Source of the DNA: Sphingobacteriaceae bacterium
GTDB lineage: Bacteria; Bacteroidota; Bacteroidia; B-17B0; Aurantibacillaceae
Direction: 5' to 3'
Assembly: GCA_947480015.1 (NCBI GenBank)
Contig: CANKBS010000007.1
Coordinates: 47,590 to 111,589, forward strand
DNA length: 64,000 nucleotides
This document shows positions 6,983 through 15,228 of the stretch, one piece after another. The notes below the pieces were generated by a model. The model did no database searches. It was not told the origin of the DNA and worked only from the letters and a program-made list of their open reading frames with translations. A program made the position numbers and the translations under genes. Within the stretch, counting starts at the first letter, position 1; each line of letters starts with the position of its first letter.

Positions 6983-9900
6983 ATGATCCGCTTATTAAAA
7001 TATTTCCTTGCGCTTGTTTTTATTGGTAGCGGCCTAATGGCCTTATCACAAAACCAAACAAAAAAGTGGTACTTCGGGCAATATGCCGGACTCGATTTTT
7101 CCACCAATCCCCCTACGCCCTTATCCAATTGCGCCATGTCAACGTGGGAAGGCTGTTCCTCAGTTTCTGATGCTTCAGGCAATTTACTTTTTTATACGAA
7201 TGGTGTGGATGTGTGGAATCAAGCGCATGTGATCATGGCCAATGGCAGCGGACTTTTTGGCGACAACTCCAGTACACAAAGTGCCCTCATTGTAAAACAA
7301 CCGGGTACTACCACTATTTATTTTATTTTTAGCAGCGACCCTAACAGCGGACTAAATTATTCGGTGGTAGACATGAGTCTGGCTGCCGGTATGGGTTCGG
7401 TGACCACAAAAAACAGTTCTCTGTCACTTTCCACAACCGAACGTTTATGTGGCACCACACATTGCAATGGTAACGACATTTGGGTTATTTCGCACGATAA
7501 TTATTCGGATGTTTTTCGGGCTACGCTTGTTACCTCAGTAGGCGTAAGTAACACAGCTGTGCTTTCTTCAGTGGGTACCAATTTTGGAGGCACCAATAAA
7601 ATTGGCAGTTTAAAAGTTTCACCTAACGGAAAAAAAATCGGCACTTCCTTTTATAATCCGTTTGCTTTTGAATTGTATGACTTTGATCCTTCCACGGGTA
7701 CGGTTTCAAATCCGCTTACACTAACAGTAACCGCTTCGGGTTATGGTTGTGAGTTTTCGCCCGACGGCACAAAATTTTACGGCAGTCTGTGGGCCACGAG
7801 TACAGCCAGTTTTGAGCTGGTGCAATGGGACATTTGTTCGGGCTCCGACGCTGCCATTCAAGCCTCGTCACATAGTATAAATGCAACGCAGGCCGGACAA
7901 TTGCAATTGGGTGCTGATGGTAAAATATACATGGCCCGAGCGCAATTAAGAAAAATAAAATTAAGTCCCGAAATAACCATTGAAACCGTCATTGGACAAT
8001 CCATGATAGGTGTCATTCATAATCCAAATTCAAATTCTGTTACGCTTAATTTCAATAATACCGGGCAATTGGTGAGTCCGGGTTTAAGTTTATTCGGACT
8101 CCCAAATATCGTTTCGGGATTTTATAAAACACCGGTGGCGCAGTATAGTTATAGTCTTAATCCATCTATTAGTTGTGTTAGAGTTTTCTTTAATGCACCA
8201 CCTTTAATAAAAAATACCTGCAGTGCAACGAGTTATACCGTTGCTTCGGTGAAGTGGTTTTTTGATGATCCGGCATCGGGGCTTGCGAACAGTTCTACCC
8301 TGCTTAATCCCTCCCATGATTATCCGGCGCTTGGCAATTACAATGCAAAATTAGTTTTATATACTGCTTGCGGAGGCGTGATAGATACACTCAAAAAAAT
8401 AGTTGCGGTTGGCGCTTCTTTAGTGAACACCCCCTCTGCTTATAGTGTGTGTGCCGGCGAATCATTAACCCTGGCCGCTTCCGGCTCGAATACGTATTCC
8501 TGGAGCACCGGTGCCAATAGCAGCAGCATTGTGGTGAATCCAAATGTAAACACTACTTACACCGTGATGAATATTGATCAGTACGGTTGTTTACATCGCT
8601 CCGTTCAAACGGTAACGGTTTATGCGGTGCCAAATGTAAGTGTGGCCGGTATTTTCACCTTATGTGCGGGACGCATTGCAACCCTCACTGCCAGTGGGGC
8701 TTTGAGTTATTCGTGGAATACCGGCGCTACCAATTCGGCCATTAATTCAACACCGGCGGTGAGCACCTCGTATACGGTAACAGGTACAACGTACGATGGC
8801 TGTAGCCAAACAAAAGTGGTGACCGTTACGATTAACGAAGCCCCTGTTCCTGTTATCGTTGGAAACACCCTGGTATGTGCCGGTTCGGTGGCAACCGTTA
8901 CGGCCCTCGGAAATAATAATTATACATGGAACAATGGCGAAATTGGTCCAACCTTTACTGTGGTTGGTAGCCGCGATTTATTTATTTTTTCCGTCACGGC
9001 CCATTACCCCAATGGCTGCACGCGATTTGCGAAAGTGCGATTTACAGTTATTCCATTACCGGTACTTAATCTCTTTGGTCTCGATACGGTGTGCGCTGGC
9101 TCCGCATTAACCTTATCCGTTTCGGGAGCCGTTTCTTACACCTGGAATTCTAGCACTAAAAATAATCCGGCAACTTTCTACCCATTATCAAATACCACCT
9201 ATACCTTGAGTGGCTCTGATACCAATCATTGTGTGGACACGGAAGTAGTTCCGATTGTGGTTCGACCTTCTGCCACCTTAAGCGCCAATAGTAGCAAAGT
9301 TTGCAGAGATCAAGTAAGTCGACTCGATTTAAATTCACCCATCGTACCAAACGCCACCTATATTTGGAAACCCGGAGACATACCGGGCGATCATATTGTT
9401 GTGACCGCTTCGGCTACTACCCTATACACCGTGACTTCCAATTTGGATGGCTGTAAAAGTTCTGCTACCAGCACCTTGGAAGTATTACCAACGCCGAGTT
9501 TGGTGGTGAGTAAAGATATTGAGATTGTGCCCGGTTCAAGTACACAATTGTTTGTGAGTGGAAGTGATTCGGTGACATGGAAGCCGGTTGATTTTTTAAG
9601 TTGCAGCGATTGTATAAATCCGATATGTACGCCGGTCGAAAGCATTCAGTATTGTGTGAGTAGTGCTATTGGTCAGTGTTCGGCAGTGGCTTGTGTAAGT
9701 GTAACAGTTTCTTGCAACTCAGGCCACGATCTTTCGGTGCCGAATGCTTTTACGCCTAATGACGATAAACAAAACGATTCTTTTTGTTTACAAGGTTGGG
9801 AAGAATGTATTTCTAATTTTGCTGTCATCATTTTTGATCGTTGGGGAGAAAAAGTTTTTGAATCAAACGATCCGTCTTTTTGTTGGGATGGTTATTATAG

Positions 9901-10006
9901 AGGACAGTTGCTAAACTCAGGGGTTTATGTGTATGTTATTAACGCCAAAAAACATGGTGAGAAATCAGGTTTTACAAAAAAGGGAAACATTAATTTGATC
10001 AAATAA
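6983..10006 (+). CDS. Gliding-associated (type B T9SS) surface protein with propeller-like and Ig/PKD-like domains
   Basis: A 1007-residue protein. Residues 1-23 are a signal peptide ending ALSQ. Residues about 25-370 look like a repeat-built propeller (WYFGQYAGLDF, IYFIFSSDPNSG, KIGSLKVSPNGKKIG, ADGKIYMARAQ). A PKD-like segment follows (VKWFFDDPASG ... DYPALGNYNAKLVLY, about 420-470), then about five Ig-like repeats with YsWsTGA-type cores. The last about 85 residues (VPNAFTPNDDKQNDSF ... IIFDRWGEKVFES ... GVYVYVINA) are the gliding-motility-associated C-terminal domain, the type B T9SS signal. A GTG at 6980 precedes the chosen ATG. The next gene, one codon away, is its PorP/SprF partner, as in SprB/SprF pairs. 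It is probably an adhesin; the ligand is unknown. Confidence 0.88.
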   Translation: MIRLLKYFLALVFIGSGLMALSQNQTKKWYFGQYAGLDFSTNPPTPLSNCAMSTWEGCSSVSDASGNLLFYTNGVDVWNQAHVIMANGSGLFGDNSSTQSALIVKQPGTTTIYFIFSSDPNSGLNYSVVDMSLAAGMGSVTTKNSSLSLSTTERLCGTTHCNGNDIWVISHDNYSDVFRATLVTSVGVSNTAVLSSVGTNFGGTNKIGSLKVSPNGKKIGTSFYNPFAFELYDFDPSTGTVSNPLTLTVTASGYGCEFSPDGTKFYGSLWATSTASFELVQWDICSGSDAAIQASSHSINATQAGQLQLGADGKIYMARAQLRKIKLSPEITIETVIGQSMIGVIHNPNSNSVTLNFNNTGQLVSPGLSLFGLPNIVSGFYKTPVAQYSYSLNPSISCVRVFFNAPPLIKNTCSATSYTVASVKWFFDDPASGLANSSTLLNPSHDYPALGNYNAKLVLYTACGGVIDTLKKIVAVGASLVNTPSAYSVCAGESLTLAASGSNTYSWSTGANSSSIVVNPNVNTTYTVMNIDQYGCLHRSVQTVTVYAVPNVSVAGIFTLCAGRIATLTASGALSYSWNTGATNSAINSTPAVSTSYTVTGTTYDGCSQTKVVTVTINEAPVPVIVGNTLVCAGSVATVTALGNNNYTWNNGEIGPTFTVVGSRDLFIFSVTAHYPNGCTRFAKVRFTVIPLPVLNLFGLDTVCAGSALTLSVSGAVSYTWNSSTKNNPATFYPLSNTTYTLSGSDTNHCVDTEVVPIVVRPSATLSANSSKVCRDQVSRLDLNSPIVPNATYIWKPGDIPGDHIVVTASATTLYTVTSNLDGCKSSATSTLEVLPTPSLVVSKDIEIVPGSSTQLFVSGSDSVTWKPVDFLSCSDCINPICTPVESIQYCVSSAIGQCSAVACVSVTVSCNSGHDLSVPNAFTPNDDKQNDSFCLQGWEECISNFAVIIFDRWGEKVFESNDPSFCWDGYYRGQLLNSGVYVYVINAKKHGEKSGFTKKGNINLIK

Positions 10007-11110
10007 TTGAAAAAAAATATACGATACTTCAGCCTTATTTATTTTTTATCGGTATATGTTATATACGGGCAAGATCCCCATTTTTCGCAATTTGCCGAAC
10101 ACAGTGCTTTAATCAATCCCGCTTTAACCGGAGTAGATCATTCATTAAAGTTTACAGTGGCTTATAAAAATCAATGGCAAAGTGTAAGTACACCTTACAG
10201 AACGTATGGCGCCTCAGTTGAGTCGCGACTAAAACCCGGTGGATGGCAGCAGCTAGATAAACACCGTGGCATGAGCTTTAAAGAAAGAACCGCAGGACAT
10301 TTGGCTGCAGGCTTCTCGGTATATAAGGACAAAGTAGGTGATGGAAATTTAGAACGTACGCAAGCCAATCTTTCATTAGCAGCCTTTATACGAACCGGCA
10401 ATAAAAGTTTTTTATCCTGCGGTTTACAAGGTAGTTTGGCGCAGCAAAAATTAAATAACGCAGCACTTATTTTTCCGAATCAGTATAATGGTTTGGCTTA
10501 TGACCCATCCGTTTCATCTGGAGAAAATTTCGCTTCCCAAAACTTTACTTATGCGGATTTGGGGGCTGGATTACTATGGTCGTATAACCGCACCAGTAAA
10601 TTAGCCGGAGCCAGTCGCATCAAAATAAATATAGGGGCATCGGCGTTTCATTTAAATAAACCGCGACAAGCCTACCTCTTAGCCAGCAGCGACGCCTTTG
10701 TGCCAAAATATGTGTTGTATGGCGATATTTTATTAAGGCCCTCGTTTTCAAAACTGGCACTTGCACCCTCTTTTCTTTTTCAAAAACAAGGACCCTCGAG
10801 CGAATTGCTAGCCGGTTTTATGGTAAAATATTATACCGGTTATGGAGGTTCAAAATATACCGGTTTGGATAAAAGCTCGTGTATGAGTTATGGTGTATTT
10901 TATCGTAAGGCAGATGCATTTATTTTAATGATGTTAGTTGAGTGGAAAGAACAATATGCCCTAGGATTGAGTTACGATATTACTATTTCGAAATTAAGTA
11001 AAACTTCAACCGGACGCGGGGGCATGGAACTCATGTTACGTTATACACCACCTTCTACTTATTTATATCAGAAACGAAAAGGCGGGGGTTCGAGTTTGAC
11101 TGATCATTAG
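10007..11110 (+). CDS. PorP/SprF-family outer-membrane protein paired with the type B adhesin
   Basis: A 367-residue protein: signal peptide (KKNIRYFSLIYFLSVYVIYG), then QDPHFSQFAEHSALINPALTG, the hallmark opening of PorP/SprF proteins, and alternating strands to the C-terminus typical of a beta-barrel. SprF-like proteins are needed for secretion or surface attachment of the neighbouring type B adhesin. The start is TTG at 10007, directly abutting the TAA of the adhesin gene (10004-10006). No ATG exists before the signal peptide, so TTG is the only reasonable start, and the pair must be cotranscribed and translationally linked. Its length is ordinary for the family. Confidence 0.88.
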   Translation: MKKNIRYFSLIYFLSVYVIYGQDPHFSQFAEHSALINPALTGVDHSLKFTVAYKNQWQSVSTPYRTYGASVESRLKPGGWQQLDKHRGMSFKERTAGHLAAGFSVYKDKVGDGNLERTQANLSLAAFIRTGNKSFLSCGLQGSLAQQKLNNAALIFPNQYNGLAYDPSVSSGENFASQNFTYADLGAGLLWSYNRTSKLAGASRIKINIGASAFHLNKPRQAYLLASSDAFVPKYVLYGDILLRPSFSKLALAPSFLFQKQGPSSELLAGFMVKYYTGYGGSKYTGLDKSSCMSYGVFYRKADAFILMMLVEWKEQYALGLSYDITISKLSKTSTGRGGMELMLRYTPPSTYLYQKRKGGGSSLTDH

Positions 11111-11545
11111 TGCGTGTAGATTTCGCGGATTGCTGTGGCCAAAACAGACACGAATTTCACGAATAACGCAAATCTGTGTGACTAATAGAAGACACGACTT
11201 GCACTAAATACACAAATCTGCGTCAAAAAAAAACTGAGGCTGGTTCAACTGATTTCGAAAATCTTTATGCTTAAAAAGTTGCCCGCGGCATCATATCACC
11301 TATCTGAATTCAAATCGGGCCACAATAGTCCATTTCTATTCCTATAAATACATATACCATAAGTTTGCTAAACACAGATCTGCATAATTTTTATGCCGAA
11401 GGCATCTTTATGATTTCGTTCTATCTGCCTTATCTGTGAAATCTGCGTCAAAATGAAGACGAATTATCACAAGGCTATTTATATATGGGTTAAAATTATT
11501 AGTGCTAATTCGTGTCATTCGTGTCGTCCTTCTTCAACCAAATCA
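11111..11545. other. Intergenic stretch with degenerate short repeats
   Basis: No gene is visible. The stretch is rich in diverged phrases such as cacgaat-ttcacgaa, acacaaatctg and aatctgcgtcaaaa (11215-11228 and 11442-11455). Phrases of this type recur between genes in many Bacteroidota. Another fragment, ttcaactgatttc, occurs at 11236 and again near 12247. No terminator hairpin was found for the PorP gene. Confidence 0.5.
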
Positions 11546-11577
11546 TTTGCAGGAATTCGTATAATTACGTATGTTTG
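11546..11577 (+). promoter_or_regulatory. Full-consensus Bacteroidota promoter of the 201-residue secreted protein
   Basis: TTTG (11546-11549), 20 bases, then TATGTTTG (11570-11577). Both elements match the TTTG / TAnnTTTG consensus with ideal spacing. The start site would be near 11584, some 25 bases before the ATG at 11610. Confidence 0.72.
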
Positions 11578-11609
11578 ACTTAATGGGCCATATGTTGCTC
11601 TCGTAAACA

Positions 11610-12215
11610 ATGAAAAAAAATAGAGCAGTCCTTTTACTTTTATTAATCGCCAAGTTTGGTATTGGACAAATCGATTCTTCCGATTACAAAGACCATTGTT
11701 TGTATTTATACAAAACAGAAGAAGATTTTTTTAATAAAAAAGGAACTTACCGCGGGCAGTATATTGAATCGGATGATAAAAAAATAATTAAGTATACCAC
11801 CAGCAATGGGAAAAAGAGAAGCTTAAATTTGGGTGATTCCTGTATGTATTATTTTGGTTATGAAATTGGGGATGAGATTCAGATTAGACCCGATAAGGAC
11901 CCGAACAATTTTACGTATTACAGTTTTGGTGGTGGCACGAAGGATTATTATTGTGTGGTTTACGGCTCTTTAGCCAATTACGACCGCAAGGGTTATTTGC
12001 AGGGCGTTTCAACTTCATCGGGTTTGTGTTTTATGTATTTTGTTGATCATGTTAATAATTTAATTATGGTGCAATTGCCTGAGTTTTTAAGTTCCAAGCC
12101 AAAATTACTTGAGCAATACAAAGCCGAAAAAGCCAAAACCGAAAAACTCGATTGGGATAGAAACAAACTAGCCATTGGCATCCGGTACCTGAAATGGTTT
12201 TTAGGGGCGAAGTAA
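11610..12215 (+). CDS. Secreted protein of unknown function
   Basis: A 201-residue protein with a signal peptide (MKKNRAVLLLLLIAKFGIGQ) and an otherwise soluble body. The sequence has a beta-rich middle (YRGQYIESDDKKIIKYTT, YYFGYEIGDEIQIRPDKD, YYCVVYGSLANYDRKGY) and a helical, lysine-rich tail. There is no lipobox and no T9SS C-terminal domain, so it is probably periplasmic. I recognise no family. It has its own full-consensus promoter. The next gene lies on the opposite strand and encodes another secreted protein. Confidence 0.7.
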   Translation: MKKNRAVLLLLLIAKFGIGQIDSSDYKDHCLYLYKTEEDFFNKKGTYRGQYIESDDKKIIKYTTSNGKKRSLNLGDSCMYYFGYEIGDEIQIRPDKDPNNFTYYSFGGGTKDYYCVVYGSLANYDRKGYLQGVSTSSGLCFMYFVDHVNNLIMVQLPEFLSSKPKLLEQYKAEKAKTEKLDWDRNKLAIGIRYLKWFLGAK

Positions 12216-12312
12216 TTCAGGTTTCTCCATCCAAAATACAGAGGTCCATTCAACTGATTTCTTAAATCATTGACCCTTACTAAAACACGAATTACACAAA
12301 TCTAGATAAGAG

Positions 12313-13131
12313 CTAACAGCCCTCGCCACCAAAGGGAATCAAGATGCATTGGTTTATTTTATTTCCATTCGTATCCTCTGCCGCTTTCCATTTTGGCATG
12401 TTTAAAACAGCATTTATAATATAATGGTCAATTAATACATTACCTGTACTGTTCGCCATTTTAACTTCTGTTACGTCGCCACTTTTATTGATTACAAATT
12501 TTACTGCGGCTTGTTGAATCATTTTTATAGAGGCTGCGTCCGGAAATTTTGTGATAATATGTTCAATTAAATACGCATTCAGTTTTCTATTTCCTCCCGC
12601 ATACTCCGCTACTTTTTCCGGCACCAAGCTCACGGTATATTTTCCAGTCTTCAGTAAATGCATTTCACGATCTTCATTAAGCGGATGCTTAAACTTAAAG
12701 CTGAAATTAAAACTCAGGTCTGTTCCCACATCGGCCATGCTCAGCATTTGCCTTTGTTCGACACTCAGGGCAGTACCCACGGCTTTTAGTGACTCATTCT
12801 TACCGTTATGAATGACGGTCATTTCAATTGTTTCCACGTGCAAAATTCTTAAAAAATCAGCTTGGGTAAAATACGAGTCCTGGGGGTAAATACCTGCTCC
12901 ATCCTTTGAATTCAGAATCGTTACTTGTTCATCAAAATACAAACGATCGTTATACGATAAAATTACGCGCTGACAAAAATCGGGCATCAAGTCCGAAAGG
13001 CTTTTGGCCTTCAGTGCTTTTTCTGATTTGAGTCGCGGGTTAAAACCGCCTGAATAACTAAACCAGGAATGTTGCGCCTTCACTAAAGTGCTCACAAAAA
13101 TAAAAAGCAAAATACATGTCGTTTTTTTCAT
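12313..13131 (-). CDS. Secreted protein with TonB C-terminal-like domain
   Basis: A 272-residue protein with a signal peptide (MKKTTCILLFIFVSTLVKAQ). Residues about 190-272 resemble the TonB C-terminal fold: AAVKFVINKSGDVTEVKMANSTG, then VLIDHYIINAVLNMPKWKAAED. It lacks the N-terminal membrane anchor and proline-rich linker of a true TonB, so it is not an energy transducer in the usual sense. Bacteroidota encode many such soluble TonB-C-like proteins; roles are mostly unknown. It is divergent from the two-component system to its right, with about 150 bases between the starts. A second TonB-C-like protein occurs at 33141-34295. Confidence 0.72.
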   Translation of the reverse strand: MKKTTCILLFIFVSTLVKAQHSWFSYSGGFNPRLKSEKALKAKSLSDLMPDFCQRVILSYNDRLYFDEQVTILNSKDGAGIYPQDSYFTQADFLRILHVETIEMTVIHNGKNESLKAVGTALSVEQRQMLSMADVGTDLSFNFSFKFKHPLNEDREMHLLKTGKYTVSLVPEKVAEYAGGNRKLNAYLIEHIITKFPDAASIKMIQQAAVKFVINKSGDVTEVKMANSTGNVLIDHYIINAVLNMPKWKAAEDTNGNKINQCILIPFGGEGC

Positions 13132-13259
13132 AAGTCGGTTTTAAATAGCAGCAAATAACTTTTACAAAATAAGTTTATTTTTTTTCATGTACCTGTTAGT
13201 GAGTCGTTATTGCTGTGTTAACGACTTGTTAATGTGGGTAAGAAACCGTTTTAAATGTC

Positions 13260-13267
13260 TAATTTTG
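13260..13267 (+). promoter_or_regulatory. -7 promoter element of the two-component operon
   Basis: TAATTTTG fits TAnnTTTG. The expected start site (about 13274) is only some six bases before the ATG at 13280, giving a very short leader and excluding the longer in-frame start at 13187. No good -33 TTTG is seen. Confidence 0.5.
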
Positions 13268-13279
13268 ATACAAAGCTTC

Positions 13280-14509
13280 ATGAATCGCAATTACCTCATC
13301 ATCAGTTTATCCTCTCTGGCCTTGCTGGTGGTGTTTCTCATACAACTCAACTGGATTTTTCAAACCGCTAAAATTAAAGAAGAACTCTTCAGCGAAAAGG
13401 CCAATATGGTGCTCTCTAAAACAGCCGAGGCTTTGTCGGTTGACTCTGCTACCATAGATAAACTGGTAATCAATACCACCAATAAAGATGTAAAAAAAAT
13501 CGATTCACTGTTTAATAGTTATATGAAGCTATACAACATTCACATAGGGTATTATTTTGAAGTCACACCCGATTTGAGTGCTACCAAAAACCCACCGGGT
13601 TATACCAACATTCAACTTCCCTATACAGCTAACTGTTTCCAGCAATGTGTAAAAGAAAAAGGCGGAAAAAACGGTATCCAGTTAAAACTGGTTTTTCCGG
13701 CCAAGGATCAATTTATTCTGGAGGAGATGGGTGTGCCGTTCATTACTTCGGTATTACTCATACTTGTGGTAGGCGTTTTATTCTGGCGCACCACGGCATC
13801 GCTGCTTAAAGAAAAACAAATTTCGGAACATACCCGTGAGTTTTTAAATAACATGACGCATGAATTTAAAACTCCGCTCACGAATATTGCTTTAGCCGGC
13901 AACATGCTTGGCAAAGAAAATGTACTTAAACAGGAAGAAAAAATAAAACAGTATACCGGCATCATCCTTCATGAAAACGATAAATTAAGACAAGAGGTAG
14001 AAGCGGTGCTGAGTATGAGTGCCCTCGAACGCAATGAAGTGCCTTTGCAAAAAACCGAAATAGATCTGCATGAACTCATTCGTGATGTGGTGAAATATAT
14101 GAATCTGCAAATTGAAAACAAAGGCGGTCAGGTTGTTTTAGATCTGAAAGCGACACAGTTTTTAATAATGGGTGATCGGGCTTTATTAAGCAAGGTGTTT
14201 TGTAACCTCATCGATAATGCACTTAAATATGCCACTGATAAAGCCCAACTAAGTATTCACAGCGAAAGCAGTTATGATACCTTACAGATCATGGTTGCAG
14301 ACAATGGCATTGGCATTGAAAAGAAATTCCACAAACGTATTTTTGACACTTTTTTCAGAGTGCCTACCGGTGATATTCATGATGTAAAAGGTTTTGGATT
14401 GGGATTAGCCTATATCAAAAAGATTATGGACCTTCATGAAGGCAGCATTACAATAGAAAGTGAAAAAGGAAAAGGATCGGTTTTTACCCTTAGCTTTAAA
14501 CATGTTTAA
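13280..14509 (+). CDS. Membrane sensor histidine kinase (RprX-like)
   Basis: A 409-residue kinase. Membrane segments are at about residues 6-26 and 152-170, enclosing a periplasmic sensor of about 125 residues with one CFQQC pair. The HisKA helix has H194 in NMTHEFKTPLTN. The ATPase domain shows the N box (NLIDNALKYA), G1 (DNGIGI), F (FDTFFRV) and G2 (GFGLGLAYIK). There is no HAMP domain. The layout resembles RprX of Bacteroides. The signal is not evident. Its 3' end overlaps the response-regulator start by eight bases, a coupled pair. The start at MNRNYLIIS follows from the promoter position and the immediate membrane helix; the longer frame would add 31 unlikely residues. Confidence 0.88.
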   Translation: MNRNYLIISLSSLALLVVFLIQLNWIFQTAKIKEELFSEKANMVLSKTAEALSVDSATIDKLVINTTNKDVKKIDSLFNSYMKLYNIHIGYYFEVTPDLSATKNPPGYTNIQLPYTANCFQQCVKEKGGKNGIQLKLVFPAKDQFILEEMGVPFITSVLLILVVGVLFWRTTASLLKEKQISEHTREFLNNMTHEFKTPLTNIALAGNMLGKENVLKQEEKIKQYTGIILHENDKLRQEVEAVLSMSALERNEVPLQKTEIDLHELIRDVVKYMNLQIENKGGQVVLDLKATQFLIMGDRALLSKVFCNLIDNALKYATDKAQLSIHSESSYDTLQIMVADNGIGIEKKFHKRIFDTFFRVPTGDIHDVKGFGLGLAYIKKIMDLHEGSITIESEKGKGSVFTLSFKHV

Positions 14510-15203
14510 AAACAAACTAAACATATTGCTTGCAGAAGACGATCTTAATTTAGGATTACTTTTGCAGGATCATTTAGAAAGTGAAGCCTATGTTGTAAGC
14601 CTTTGTAAAGATGGTGAGCAGGCATTAAAAACTTTTCAGACTCAATCCTTTGATCTTTGTTTATTAGATGTGATGCTACCAAAGCTCGACGGCTTTTCCA
14701 TTGCCAAAGAGATCCGCTTAAAAAATAAAAACATTCCGCTTATTTTTATTACGGCCCGTTCGTTAAAAGAAGATAAATTAAAAGGTTATGATCTGGGTGC
14801 CGACGATTACATCAGCAAACCCTTTGATGTGGAAGAATTACTCTGGAAAATCAAGGCTCTGCTCCGGCGTTTACCTCAGCAAGAATACATAGAAACAAAA
14901 GCGCTGATTCAATTAGGAAAGTATTGTTTTGATCCCGGCAATCAATGTTTGAGTATCAATGCACAGTCGAAACGCATCACTGAAAAAGAAAGTGAACTTT
15001 TAAAATTTTTATACACGCATCGCAATACCCTGGTAAAACGTGAAGATCTGTTGAAGGAAGTATGGGGATTGAACGATTATTTTTTAGGCAGAAGTCTGGA
15101 TGTGTTTATTACCAAAATTCGCAAATACCTGAAAGAAGATCCAAGTCTGAGTATAGAAAACGTTTTTGGCGTTGGGTTTATTTTTAATGTACCTTCAAAT
15201 TAG
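14502..15203 (+). CDS. OmpR-family response regulator (RprY-like)
   Basis: A 233-residue regulator. The receiver domain (1-120) has acidic residues E12/D13, phosphoacceptor D56 in LCLLDVMLPKLDG and lysine in YISKPF. The C-terminal winged-helix DNA-binding domain is about residues 130-230 (ITEKESELLKFLYTH, REDLLKEVWG, SLDVFITKIRKYLKED, GVGFIF). The ATG lies inside the last codons of the kinase gene, and the shared bases ATGTTTAA give coupled translation. It is expected to be phosphorylated by the kinase encoded just upstream and to bind DNA as a dimer; targets are unknown. The serine hydrolase gene 25 bases downstream may be in the same transcript. Confidence 0.9.
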   Translation: MFKNKLNILLAEDDLNLGLLLQDHLESEAYVVSLCKDGEQALKTFQTQSFDLCLLDVMLPKLDGFSIAKEIRLKNKNIPLIFITARSLKEDKLKGYDLGADDYISKPFDVEELLWKIKALLRRLPQQEYIETKALIQLGKYCFDPGNQCLSINAQSKRITEKESELLKFLYTHRNTLVKREDLLKEVWGLNDYFLGRSLDVFITKIRKYLKEDPSLSIENVFGVGFIFNVPSN

Positions 15204-15228
15204 CATTTCATCTCTTAAAGTTTAAAGC

